Assembly (NCBI RefSeq): GCF_900091655.1
Contig: NZ_LT594621.1
Location: 1,674,001-1,738,000 of the forward strand
From: Culturomica massiliensis
GTDB lineage: Bacteria; Bacteroidota; Bacteroidia; Bacteroidales; Marinifilaceae
Length of the DNA: 64,000 nucleotides
Direction of reading: 5' to 3'
Position 1 is the stretch's first letter, and each line of letters opens with the position of its first letter. Positions 45,212-53,967 of this stretch are shown here, in pieces. The notes below the pieces were generated by a model. The model made no database searches. It was not told where the DNA came from and saw only the letters and a program-made list of their open reading frames with translations. A program made the translations under genes and the position numbers.

Positions 45212-46561
45212 ATGAAAATAATAGGAATATATATACTGATTTTCATACTATCGCCGATAGCTATTTGGGGACAGGAAGAGCAGACACCGGAAGTCTGGAC
45301 GCTAAAGCAATGTGTCGAATATGCCATCGAGCACAACATCGATGTCCGCCAGCGTATACTGGAAAAGATGAATCAGGAACTGAATCTGAATACGTCACAA
45401 TACAGCCGCCTTCCCAATCTGAACGCAAGCGGATCACAGAACTTTTATTTCGGCCGGGGGCCGGGGCGGGACGGAACATATCAGGATCAATCACAGGCCA
45501 GTAGCTCGCTTAACGTATCGGCAAACGTACCCGTATTTTCAGGGTTCCGGATACACAACGACGTAAAAGCCAAAAAGATGAGCTTACAGGCTGCCGTAGA
45601 AGAACTAAACCGGACAAAAGAGGATTTATCTTTAAATATTACCTCCTATTATCTTCAGGTATTACTGAATAAGGAATTACTGAATGTCGCAGAAGAACAG
45701 GTAAAGTTAAGTAAAAGTCAGGTTGAACAGACTGAAATACTGGTCCGGAACGGTAAAAGCCCGGAGTCGGAATTATTTGATGCAAAAGCCGCTTTAGCCA
45801 GGGAAGAATTAAACCTTACCCAGGCAGCAAATAGCTTAAAATTATCATTACTCGACCTAAGCCAGCTACTCAACCTGGAAAGTCCGGAAAAATTCGATAT
45901 TGTAATGCCCGATCTGGAAAATATCATTGTAGAAGAAATGTTGAACCTGCAAACTCCGGTAGAAGTATTTACGCATTCAGCCGGCAATCGTCCGGCAATA
46001 AAAGCCGCAGAATTCAGACTGCAAAGCAGTGAGAAAAATTTAAAAGTTACACGTTCTGCCTACTATCCGACCCTGTCACTGGGCGCTTCCTACAGCAATG
46101 CCTACTATCATACCTATAATCTTGAAGGATCCCGCAATCCGTCTTTTTCCTCTCAGCTGAGCAATAACGGAAGCGAATCGGTCGGATTAAATATAAATAT
46201 TCCCTTGTTCAACCGCATGGCCACCCGTAATCAGGTGCGTATGGCCCGTTTGGATATTGAAAACCAGCAATTACAATTGGACAATACCCGCCTGATCTTA
46301 TACAAAGAAATCCAACAGGCCTATTACAATGCCGTAGCCGCACATGAAAAATACCGTTCTTCGGAAAAATCGGTTGAAGCCTCACAAATAGCTTTCCAAT
46401 ACGAAGAACAAAAATACAAGGCGGGAAAATCTACCAGCTACCAATTCAATGACATCAAAACCCGTTTGGCCAAATCCTTGTCGGAAGTCTTACAAGCCAA
46501 GTATGATTTTATCTTCCGGTCTAAAATCCTGGATTTTTACAATGGAGCTCCGTTGTATTAA
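45212..46561 (+). CDS. TolC-family outer-membrane efflux protein
   Basis: A 449-residue exported protein (signal peptide to about residue 20, SPIAIWGQ). Two TolC-type repeats are each built from long heptad helices: an N-terminal WTLKQCVEYAIEHNIDVRQR and a C-terminal equivalent from about residue 250, with a conserved YYPTLSLGASYSN strand. It forms the trimeric outer-membrane duct of the operon. The length is normal. A strong hairpin and T-run follow. Confidence 0.93.
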   Translation: MKIIGIYILIFILSPIAIWGQEEQTPEVWTLKQCVEYAIEHNIDVRQRILEKMNQELNLNTSQYSRLPNLNASGSQNFYFGRGPGRDGTYQDQSQASSSLNVSANVPVFSGFRIHNDVKAKKMSLQAAVEELNRTKEDLSLNITSYYLQVLLNKELLNVAEEQVKLSKSQVEQTEILVRNGKSPESELFDAKAALAREELNLTQAANSLKLSLLDLSQLLNLESPEKFDIVMPDLENIIVEEMLNLQTPVEVFTHSAGNRPAIKAAEFRLQSSEKNLKVTRSAYYPTLSLGASYSNAYYHTYNLEGSRNPSFSSQLSNNGSESVGLNINIPLFNRMATRNQVRMARLDIENQQLQLDNTRLILYKEIQQAYYNAVAAHEKYRSSEKSVEASQIAFQYEEQKYKAGKSTSYQFNDIKTRLAKSLSEVLQAKYDFIFRSKILDFYNGAPLY

Positions 46562-46585
46562 CCAGAAACAAGCAGATAACAAATG

Positions 46586-46626
46586 TGCCTCTCAAATGTC
46601 AAAACGATAATTTTGAGAGGCATTTT
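46586..46626 (+). terminator. Terminator of MacAB-TolC-type operon
   Basis: TGCCTCTCAAA (46586-46596) pairs perfectly with TTTGAGAGGCA (46612-46622), then TTTT. The loop is 15 nt. Confidence 0.85.
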
Positions 46627-46794
46627 CAATATTAGAGTACCCCCTTCATTTACAAACGGTTCTGAATGCAAAATTACAACTCCGACAATTCCCCGTCTCC
46701 GTAAATTAATTCCTTAATCCCGATAAAATAATAAATTCAATATCTTTTATAAATCTTTCTTCCCGATTTCACGTTCCTTATCTAAAAAAAAGAT

Positions 46795-47832
46795 ATGAAA
46801 AAAAGAATGACATTTATCGGTATTTTACTCCTGACTTCTTATCTGGCTTTACCTTCACAGGCATGTACCCGGGCCGTTTATCTGGGTCCCGACAACATGG
46901 TAATTACAGGACGTACCATGGATTGGAAAGAAGATTTAAAATCCAATATTTATCTTTTTCCACGCGGAATAAAAAGAGCCGGAGCCGACAGCGGCAACAC
47001 GATCCACTGGACCTCCAAATACGGGAGTGTCATCACCGCCGGCTATGATATCGGCACCTCGGACGGGATGAACGAAAAAGGACTGGTGGCCAATATCCTC
47101 TATCTCACCGAATCCTCTTACGACCGCCCCAACGACACCCGCCCCGTAATGGGTATCAGCATCTGGACCCAATACGTCCTGGATAATTTTGCCACAGTCG
47201 ACGAGGCTGTTAAGGAACTCCGGAAAGAGCTTTTCCGCATCGACGCTCCCGACATGCCAAACGGATCGAAATCCACACTTCATCTGGCAATTTCGGATAC
47301 AAGCGGCAACAGTGCAATCTTCGAATACATCAACGGCAATCTTGTTATTCACGAAGGACGCCAATGTCAGGTAATGACCAACTCTCCGACTTACGAACAG
47401 CAAATCACCCTCAACAACTACTGGAAACAAATAGGCGGTTTAGTCATGTTACCGGGAACCAACCGGGCAGCCGACCGCTTTGTCAGAGCTTCCTTTTACA
47501 TAAACGCCATCCCGCAAACCGCCGATCAAAGAGAAGCAGTCGCAGGTGTATTCAGTGTTATGCGCAATGTATCGGTGCCCTTGGGAATCTCCACCCCCGA
47601 TCAACCCAACATTGCCTCTACCCGTTGGCGTACCGTCTCTGACCAGAAAAACAAAATTTATTTCTTTGAATCCACAATGACGCCGAACATATTTTGGGTC
47701 AATTTCCGGGATCTGGATTTTTCTTCCGATGCGCCGGTCAAAAAACTCAATCTCTCGAACGGTGAAATATATGCCGGTAATGCAGCTTCACAATTCAAAA
47801 CCAGTCAGCCGTTCAAATTTCTGTTCGAATGA
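46795..47832 (+). CDS. Bile-salt hydrolase-like choloylglycine hydrolase
   Basis: A 345-residue exported N-terminal-nucleophile hydrolase. The signal peptide ends SQA, so cleavage exposes Cys24 as the catalytic residue (CTRAVYLGPD). Family residues are present: Arg and Asp in GRTMDW, the substrate loop DGMNEKGLVANI, Asn in QVMTNSPTYE and Arg in NRAADRFVRAS. The sequence pattern closely recalls the Bacteroides thetaiotaomicron bile-salt hydrolase BT_2086, which cleaves glycine- and taurine-conjugated bile acids; penicillin V acylase activity is the alternative. It is monocistronic and marks the organism as intestinal. Confidence 0.88.
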   Translation: MKKRMTFIGILLLTSYLALPSQACTRAVYLGPDNMVITGRTMDWKEDLKSNIYLFPRGIKRAGADSGNTIHWTSKYGSVITAGYDIGTSDGMNEKGLVANILYLTESSYDRPNDTRPVMGISIWTQYVLDNFATVDEAVKELRKELFRIDAPDMPNGSKSTLHLAISDTSGNSAIFEYINGNLVIHEGRQCQVMTNSPTYEQQITLNNYWKQIGGLVMLPGTNRAADRFVRASFYINAIPQTADQREAVAGVFSVMRNVSVPLGISTPDQPNIASTRWRTVSDQKNKIYFFESTMTPNIFWVNFRDLDFSSDAPVKKLNLSNGEIYAGNAASQFKTSQPFKFLFE

Positions 47833-47841
47833 GACAAAGCG

Positions 47842-47873
47842 GGAAATTCCAGGTTAAGACTCCTGGAATTTCC
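47842..47873. terminator. Hairpin between convergent genes
   Basis: A perfect 12-bp stem (47842-47853 with 47862-47873) with an 8-nt loop. One arm lies in the last codons of the phosphate transporter gene. Neither flank has a strong T-run, so termination efficiency is uncertain. Confidence 0.55.
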
Positions 47874-50094
47874 GGCTTGCCCGGAGCATATGCCGCAATA
47901 TACTCACCAACTCCTGTGATTCCTGTAATAAATTCAGGTACACCAACGACAATTTTACACTGCCGTTTTCTTCCTGCATTCGTTCGATCTGCAGCTTGTG
48001 AAGAGTTGATAACTTTACTTTCAGATTCTCCCCTTCTGCCAATGTCTGCTCGGCTTGTGCATACTGTCCGGCAGAAATAATTTCCCGGGTTTGCTGCAAT
48101 AAAGCAATCAACTCATCCCTGACCGGAATAAATTCTGCAGCACTTTTGACCGGTAGCGGATTAAAATTGTTGTCCACATGTTCTTTACAAGGCTCACAAA
48201 TCCGTTTCAGGCAATACATCAATTGCTCACTGCTGTTACTGCCCAGATGGAACCACGTATTTTTTTCGATGGCAACATTTCGTTCTATCCGGCGCATCCC
48301 CAATGTCTCTTTTCGTCTGATTTTTTTCAGCTTGTCCTTTTCCTCATCCGTCACTGCAACAGCCTTCCGCAAACTCTTCAAATCCTCGTGAATAAATCCG
48401 TCCGTCATTTGTAAATAAATTGCAGACGCAAATCCCAGTACTTTTACCAGATTCTCACTTACATGCCGCCGAAGCAGACTCCAGATTTCCTTCTTATCTT
48501 TAGCATACAAAATACACTGAAACAATTCGTCTTCTTTTTCGCTCTTCAACTTTTTGCGGTAACGCTTGTTACTGTTAATCAACATCAATACAGCGACTCC
48601 GATCATAATCAACATCGCCGCTATCCCCCCGTAAAACATGATTAATGTTACCAGAAAGCAAATGATAAAAGCAGCCCCCGCCGTAATAAACCAACCGCCG
48701 ATCACCGAAAGTACGCCTGTCACCCGAAATACGGCACTTTCCCTGCCCCAGGCCCGGTCTGCCAAAGAGGAGCCCATAGCTACCATAAAAGCGACATAAG
48801 TTGTGGAAAGCGGTAACTTCATGGAAGTCCCCAAAGCAATCAATAACCCGGCCAACACCAGATTCACCGAAGCCCGGACCAAATCAAACGCCGCTCCGTT
48901 TGCAATAATCGCCTCATCTTTATTAAACCGACGGTTCAGCCAATGCTTCACCCCTTCCGGTAATACCCTCGATAACGTATTATTCAGACTTGTGGAAAAG
49001 CGTACCAGACTACGGGCAATAGCCGAAGAACCGAACATCTCATTGCCTTCCTCCTGACGGGAAAGGTCTACGGATGTCTTAATGACATTCCGGGCCTTCT
49101 TGGAGGTAAACAAGGCAATAACCATGATAACACCCGACAAGAATAAAAACAAAAAAGGCGTACGTGCCGGTTCATTCAAAGCTCTCATAAAATAACCGGA
49201 TGCATCAGCGTTTCCGTTAGCCATAAAATCCGAATAAGAAGCCAATCCCGCCAAAGGTACTCCGACAAAGTTCACCAAATCATTCCCGGCAAAAGCCATC
49301 GCCAGAGCAAACGTACCCAACAACACCACAACCCGGAAAACATTTATCTTACACCAATGCAAAAGCTGCATCAATACGGTAAAAAATACAAAACATCCGC
49401 TAACTATTAAAACCGTATTCTCCTTCACCCACAATTTAAGCTCTGCCGTCATAAAAGAGGCGTCTTTAACTCCCTTAATCAGCATAAAATAAATAATTGC
49501 CGTAACTGCAATGCCCCCGAAAAGTCCGATCGTCCACTTCAATTTTGTTTTATAATTGAACGTAAACAGGATACGGGACAGGTATTGTACCAGAGAACCG
49601 AAGAAAAAAGCAACAGCTACCGACAAAAAGATACCCAAAATAACGGTCAGTGCTTTTTCGGTATTCAGCAGCTCGGCAAAAGTGAGGACATCTCCACCCG
49701 ATGCAATCTTTACCAGAGCCAAAGCAAAAGTTCCTCCCAGCAACTCAAAAACCATCGATACGGTCGTTGACGTAGGCATTCCCAAAGTATTGAAAATATC
49801 CAGTAATACCACATCCGTCACCATCACCGCCAGAAAAATACACATCAACTCATTAAAATAAAATGCTTCGGGCCGGAAAATTCCGTGACGGGCAATCTCC
49901 ATCATACCGTTACTCATCGTAGCACCACAAAAAATTCCGATGGCAGCAATAACAATGATCGTACGAAAAGAAGCAGCTTTGGCGCCGATAGCTGAATTTA
50001 AAAAATTAACGGCGTCATTGCTAACCCCGACAAACAGATCAAAAATTGCTAATAAAAAGAGAAAAATAATGATCCCCAGATAAATTGTTTCCAT
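47854..50094 (-). CDS. PiT-family phosphate transporter with C-terminal PhoU-like region
   Basis: A 746-residue inner-membrane protein. The PiT signature occurs twice in inverted halves: GVSNDAVNFLNSAIG near residue 23 and AGNDLVNFVGVPLAG near 270. About ten to twelve transmembrane helices span residues 1-520. The last 220 residues are soluble and helical with many charged residues (MRRIERNVAIEKN; ELIALLQQTREII), resembling PhoU/DUF47-type accessory proteins. Standard PiT proteins are about 500 residues, so this is a fusion of transporter and probable regulator. Substrate: phosphate, driven by protons or sodium. Two -7 boxes lie upstream. Confidence 0.9.
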   Translation of the reverse strand: METIYLGIIIFLFLLAIFDLFVGVSNDAVNFLNSAIGAKAASFRTIIVIAAIGIFCGATMSNGMMEIARHGIFRPEAFYFNELMCIFLAVMVTDVVLLDIFNTLGMPTSTTVSMVFELLGGTFALALVKIASGGDVLTFAELLNTEKALTVILGIFLSVAVAFFFGSLVQYLSRILFTFNYKTKLKWTIGLFGGIAVTAIIYFMLIKGVKDASFMTAELKLWVKENTVLIVSGCFVFFTVLMQLLHWCKINVFRVVVLLGTFALAMAFAGNDLVNFVGVPLAGLASYSDFMANGNADASGYFMRALNEPARTPFLFLFLSGVIMVIALFTSKKARNVIKTSVDLSRQEEGNEMFGSSAIARSLVRFSTSLNNTLSRVLPEGVKHWLNRRFNKDEAIIANGAAFDLVRASVNLVLAGLLIALGTSMKLPLSTTYVAFMVAMGSSLADRAWGRESAVFRVTGVLSVIGGWFITAGAAFIICFLVTLIMFYGGIAAMLIMIGVAVLMLINSNKRYRKKLKSEKEDELFQCILYAKDKKEIWSLLRRHVSENLVKVLGFASAIYLQMTDGFIHEDLKSLRKAVAVTDEEKDKLKKIRRKETLGMRRIERNVAIEKNTWFHLGSNSSEQLMYCLKRICEPCKEHVDNNFNPLPVKSAAEFIPVRDELIALLQQTREIISAGQYAQAEQTLAEGENLKVKLSTLHKLQIERMQEENGSVKLSLVYLNLLQESQELVSILRHMLRASRKFQES

Positions 50095-50117
50095 TCTTAT
50101 ATTTTTGCTTACAAATG

Positions 50118-50125
50118 CAAAAATA
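50118..50125 (-). promoter_or_regulatory. -7 element for phosphate transporter gene (proximal)
   Basis: Reads TATTTTTG on the minus strand, an exact match, about 24 bp before the ATG at 50094. Confidence 0.55.
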
Positions 50126-50177
50126 TGAAGCGAATGTTACGCTCCTGTTTCAAAATTGTTACAAAATTATTACGACG

Positions 50178-50185
50178 CAAATATA
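50178..50185 (-). promoter_or_regulatory. -7 element for phosphate transporter gene (distal)
   Basis: Reads TATATTTG on the minus strand, an exact match, 53 bp upstream of the proximal box. Two start sites are possible. Confidence 0.45.
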
Positions 50186-50261
50186 TTCCTGTCCGGATAT
50201 TCTAATAGCGTAACAAATTCGTATCATTCTCTCATAAAAGCAAACTCCTCCAACAAAAAAA

Positions 50262-50288
50262 CACAGTGAAAAAATTCACTGTGCTTTT
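50262..50288. terminator. Bidirectional-type terminator after DPP IV gene
   Basis: CACAGTGAA (50262-50270) pairs with TTCACTGTG (50275-50283) around AAAA. T-runs flank it on both strands. On the minus strand it ends the DPP IV transcript before the phosphate transporter promoter. Confidence 0.88.
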
Positions 50289-50334
50289 TCTGAATGATCC
50301 CGGATTATTCGCAAACGATCCAAAATCCCATATA

Positions 50335-52545
50335 TTATTCCCATTCAGGAGCATCCTGATGCATCAAATATCTGACAAAAAAATCGTGGATCCGGCGCAT
50401 CTCAAAATTACCTCCCAGACTGTGAGTATGATTAGGCAGATACAACTGCTCGAAATTCTTACCCGCTTTGACAAGGGCATCCACCACCTGTAAAGTGGAA
50501 GCAGGGTCCACATTATCGTCCAGTTCCCCGTTTATAAGCAATAACTTACCTTTCAAACGCCAGGCATTATCCACATTTGAACAGGCGCTGTATGATTCAT
50601 CGATCGGATATCCCATCCATTGTTCGTTCCACCAGATTTTATCCATACGGTTATCGTGACACCCGCACAAAGCAACTGCCGCCTTGTAAAAATCATTGTG
50701 AAACAACAATGCCGCCATTGCATTCTGACCGCCGGCAGACCAACCGTAAATGCCGACACGGGAAGTATCCAACGCAGGATATTTCTGTGCCGCTGCTTTT
50801 ATCCAGGCAATCCGGTCCGGGAAACCGGCATCTTTCAGGTTTTTCCAACATACGTCATGAAAAGCTTTCGAACGGTTAGCCGTTCCCATACCGTCGATTG
50901 TCACGACGACAAACCCCAGGTCACAAAGCCGGGAAGTCAGATGATTGTATGCCCGGAAATATTTATCGACATGTGAATCATGCGGTCCGGCATAAATCAT
51001 CTCCACCACCGGATAAGATTTTTGAGCATCAAACCCGGACGGGCGGTATATGTTTCCCCAAATATCTGTTTTACCGTCGCGTCCCTTAGCACAAAACACC
51101 TCCGGTATCTGCCATCCGGTAGCCAGCAAATCACGGATATCCGCTTTTTGTATTTCTGCCACCCGACTCCCGTCTGCCCGTTTCACAACACTGACATAAG
51201 GCATATCCGGACGGGAATAGACATCTGTAAAATAATTCCGGTCCTTTGAGAAAACAACATAGTGATCGGCATTCTCCGGTGTCAGGTCGACAAAACCGCT
51301 ACCGTCAAAATTGATCCGGCAATAATGAAGGTTATAGGGATCTTCTCCTGCATGAAGTCCGGAAGCAGTAAACAAAATCGTTTGATTGGCCTCATCCACA
51401 TGTTCCACTTCCCGGACAACCCATTCTCCTTTCGTCACCTGATTGATTACCTTGCCCGTTTCACCGTCGAAGCGATAAAGATGTCTCCAACCGTCCCTTT
51501 CTGATATCCATAATATTTCTTTACCGCCGTTCAGATCATGCCGGAAATTACGGCCATAATAAATAAACGTCGGCGATTGTTCATCTATCAACGGCCGGAT
51601 ATGTCCGTCTTCCGCACTCACTTCGGCAACGATATAACGTTGATGTCCCCGTTGATTAAACTCGAAAGTAAAGGCCCGGCTATCTTCCCGCCAACCCGTC
51701 AGATTCAAATAAAATTGATTTTCAAAAGGCAAAGTTTCCAAAGAAATCTGACGCTTTGACGTAACATCAAACAACGCAGGCAAATATACCGGCAACACAT
51801 CCCCCGGTTTAGCATAATCGCGCCATTGCAGAATCGGTTGTTTTTGGCTCTTCGGACTCGACTCGATCAAAGGAATCCGCCTCTCCTCCATATCCCGCAC
51901 TTTAATTACGGCTAACTTTTTAGAATCCGGCGACCAATTGATATCGGAAGAATAATAAAAATCCTTTATACCGTCCATGCTCAAAGCATATTCTTTATTG
52001 TCCGATAAATCGCGCACGTATATATTGTTGTCCCGATTGAATGCCTCCCATTTTTTATCGGGAGACATCACCCGCTTTTCAGCTTTTCTATCGTAACGCT
52101 CCCATTTTCTCTCCTGCTTTTCAACCGTTCCTTTTTCTGTCAACTTATTTGTACGAACATGATAAAACCACTTTTTTCCTTGAAACTCAAATTCAAAACC
52201 ACTCCTGTCCGTCCGAAAATCAATCTTACGGAAGGGTAATTTCATGGCATTTACTTTTTCACCGCTGGCTTTAGTCAAAGCCAGTGCCAATTTTTCAGCC
52301 TGAAAAGCTTTTTCCTTTTTTCCGGTTTCAGCATTCACCAACCAAAAAACATCTCCTTCCCGACCGTGGTTAAGATACCAAAAATAATGGGAATCCCCGA
52401 TCCACACCGGATTTACAGCATTGTCATACACCCGCTGGGCATTAGCCGACAAGGTATCGATACGACGGTAATCTGCTTGTGTTACCTGTGCCAAAATACA
52501 AAGACTCCATCCCAGACACAAGCTTAATAAAATTATCTTTTTCAT
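50335..52545 (-). CDS. Dipeptidyl peptidase IV (S9B family)
   Basis: A 736-residue exported serine peptidase that removes X-Pro or X-Ala dipeptides from peptide N-termini. The signal peptide ends near CILAQ. An eight-bladed beta-propeller (about 40-490) precedes the alpha/beta-hydrolase domain. The catalytic residues are Ser603 in YGWSAGGQ, Asp near 676 in GELDDNVD and His708 in NHTHSLGG. The Glu pair that anchors the substrate amino group is probably in VREVEHVDE. Bacteroidales use such enzymes to feed on proline-rich host proteins. Just 45 bp separate its start from the terminator of the upstream serine operon. Confidence 0.92.
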   Translation of the reverse strand: MKKIILLSLCLGWSLCILAQVTQADYRRIDTLSANAQRVYDNAVNPVWIGDSHYFWYLNHGREGDVFWLVNAETGKKEKAFQAEKLALALTKASGEKVNAMKLPFRKIDFRTDRSGFEFEFQGKKWFYHVRTNKLTEKGTVEKQERKWERYDRKAEKRVMSPDKKWEAFNRDNNIYVRDLSDNKEYALSMDGIKDFYYSSDINWSPDSKKLAVIKVRDMEERRIPLIESSPKSQKQPILQWRDYAKPGDVLPVYLPALFDVTSKRQISLETLPFENQFYLNLTGWREDSRAFTFEFNQRGHQRYIVAEVSAEDGHIRPLIDEQSPTFIYYGRNFRHDLNGGKEILWISERDGWRHLYRFDGETGKVINQVTKGEWVVREVEHVDEANQTILFTASGLHAGEDPYNLHYCRINFDGSGFVDLTPENADHYVVFSKDRNYFTDVYSRPDMPYVSVVKRADGSRVAEIQKADIRDLLATGWQIPEVFCAKGRDGKTDIWGNIYRPSGFDAQKSYPVVEMIYAGPHDSHVDKYFRAYNHLTSRLCDLGFVVVTIDGMGTANRSKAFHDVCWKNLKDAGFPDRIAWIKAAAQKYPALDTSRVGIYGWSAGGQNAMAALLFHNDFYKAAVALCGCHDNRMDKIWWNEQWMGYPIDESYSACSNVDNAWRLKGKLLLINGELDDNVDPASTLQVVDALVKAGKNFEQLYLPNHTHSLGGNFEMRRIHDFFVRYLMHQDAPEWE

Positions 52546-52590
52546 TTATTCATCCCGAGTTTTAAATAAATCACACTCCTGTTTATAAGA

Positions 52591-52612
52591 AAAGCCGCCC
52601 GAAAGCGGCTTT
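52591..52612 (-). terminator. Terminator of serine operon
   Basis: AAAGCCGC (52591-52598) pairs with GCGGCTTT (52605-52612) with a 6-nt loop. On the minus strand it is followed by TCTTAT. It lies 6 bp after the DUF1015 gene stop. Confidence 0.85.
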
Positions 52613-52617
52613 ACTCT

Positions 52618-53871
52618 TTAATCTATCTTATGAATGACTAAGCCTGAACGCAACTTAGGCTCAAACCATGTCGTTTTCGGCGGCATAATATTACCCGTAT
52701 CGGCAATATTCAGCAATTGTTCCATAGATACCGGATACAAAGCGAATGCCACTTTCATCTCACCATTGTCCACACGTCTTTTCAATTCACCCAGACCACG
52801 GATACCTCCGACGAAATCAATTCGCTTAGAAGTACGCAAATCCTGGATATCCAGGATGTCAGCCAAAACGTGTTTGGATAAAATGGTCACATCCAACACT
52901 TCTATCGGGTCATTATCGTTATATGAACCGGGTTTAGCCGTCAAACGATACCATTTACCACCCAAATACATACTGAATTCATGCAGTTTGGCCGGATGAT
53001 AAATCTCCGTACCCATATCTTCAACTTTAAAGCAGGCATTCAGCTTATCCAATAATTCAGCTTCCGTCAAACCATTCAGATCTTTTACCACCCGGTTGTA
53101 ATCGATAATCTTCAACTGATGATCGGGGAAATGAACGGCCATAAAGAAATTGTATTCTTCATTACCGGTATGATTCGGATTTTTAGCTTTATATTCTGCT
53201 CCGATGCGAGCTGCTGCTGCGGTACGATGATGCCCGTCAGCTACATAGGTATACGGAACTTTCGTTGCAAACAGTTCCTCCAACCGCTTGTTGGTTTCCG
53301 GACAATGGATTGCCCAGAAATGATGTCCGAAACCATCCTCCGCTACGAAATCGTAATCCGCTTTCTGATTCTTCACAACGTTTTCAACGATCGCATCAAT
53401 CTCAGGTACAGCACGGTAAGCAAAAAATACCGGTTCCAGATTCGCATTTACATAACGGGTAAGCACCATGCGATCCTCTTCCTTGTCAGGACGGGTCAAT
53501 TCATGTTTTTTAATAATCCCGTTCATATAATCCTCACAGGCAGCACAACCGACGATCCCGTATTGAGTACGTCCGTCCATCGTTTGGGCATAAATATAAA
53601 ATTTAGCTTCATTATCCTGTACCAACCACCCTTTTTCCTGGAACATCTTGAAATTCTCCACACTCTTGTGGTAAACGGTTTCCGAATGAATATCCGTTCC
53701 CGGAGGGCAATCTATTTCGGCACGTGTCACGTGTAAGAGAGACTTCGGCTTCCCGGCAGCCATCTGAGCAGCCTCTTCCGAATTCATCACGTCATACGGC
53801 AGACAAGCCAACTCTTCGCACACAACTTGATTCGGAGTACGTAAGCCTTTAAATGGTTTTACTATAGCCAT
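52618..53871 (-). CDS. DUF1015 family protein of serine operon
   Basis: A 417-residue cytoplasmic protein. The DUF1015 hallmarks are present: the N-terminal PFKGLRTPNQVVCEELACLP with PYDVMNSEEA, the central YVADGHHRTAAAARI motif and the C-terminal GNIMPPKTTWFEPKLRSGLV. The GHHR motif resembles a nucleotide or phosphate-binding site related to the SerK (free-serine kinase)/ParB-like superfamily, so an ADP- or ATP-dependent serine kinase role is possible. That is inference from family knowledge plus position: it follows serC and serA on the same strand. The serA-DUF1015 gap holds a long inverted repeat. Confidence 0.85.
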   Translation of the reverse strand: MAIVKPFKGLRTPNQVVCEELACLPYDVMNSEEAAQMAAGKPKSLLHVTRAEIDCPPGTDIHSETVYHKSVENFKMFQEKGWLVQDNEAKFYIYAQTMDGRTQYGIVGCAACEDYMNGIIKKHELTRPDKEEDRMVLTRYVNANLEPVFFAYRAVPEIDAIVENVVKNQKADYDFVAEDGFGHHFWAIHCPETNKRLEELFATKVPYTYVADGHHRTAAAARIGAEYKAKNPNHTGNEEYNFFMAVHFPDHQLKIIDYNRVVKDLNGLTEAELLDKLNACFKVEDMGTEIYHPAKLHEFSMYLGGKWYRLTAKPGSYNDNDPIEVLDVTILSKHVLADILDIQDLRTSKRIDFVGGIRGLGELKRRVDNGEMKVAFALYPVSMEQLLNIADTGNIMPPKTTWFEPKLRSGLVIHKID

Positions 53872-53889
53872 AAAATTATAAATTTGGAA

Positions 53890-53965
53890 ATTTGAAAATC
53901 AGAATAAAAACAGAAGATGTGGAAGTTCAATATATTCAAATCCCCACATCTTCAAATTTTCAAAT
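53890..53965. repeat. Compound inverted repeat between serA and DUF1015 genes
   Basis: An outer 10-bp pair (53890-53899 with 53956-53965, ATTTGAAAAT-type) and an inner 10-bp pair (GAAGATGTGG 53913-53922 with CCACATCTTC 53944-53953) nest symmetrically. It could fold in the transcript and modulate read-through into the DUF1015 gene. Confidence 0.65.
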
Positions 53966-53967
53966 CA

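Noticed and set aside
53119..53736. Plus-strand 205-codon frame opposite the DUF1015 gene
   Set aside because: It is a shadow of a well-supported gene; composition is atypical and there is no family motif.
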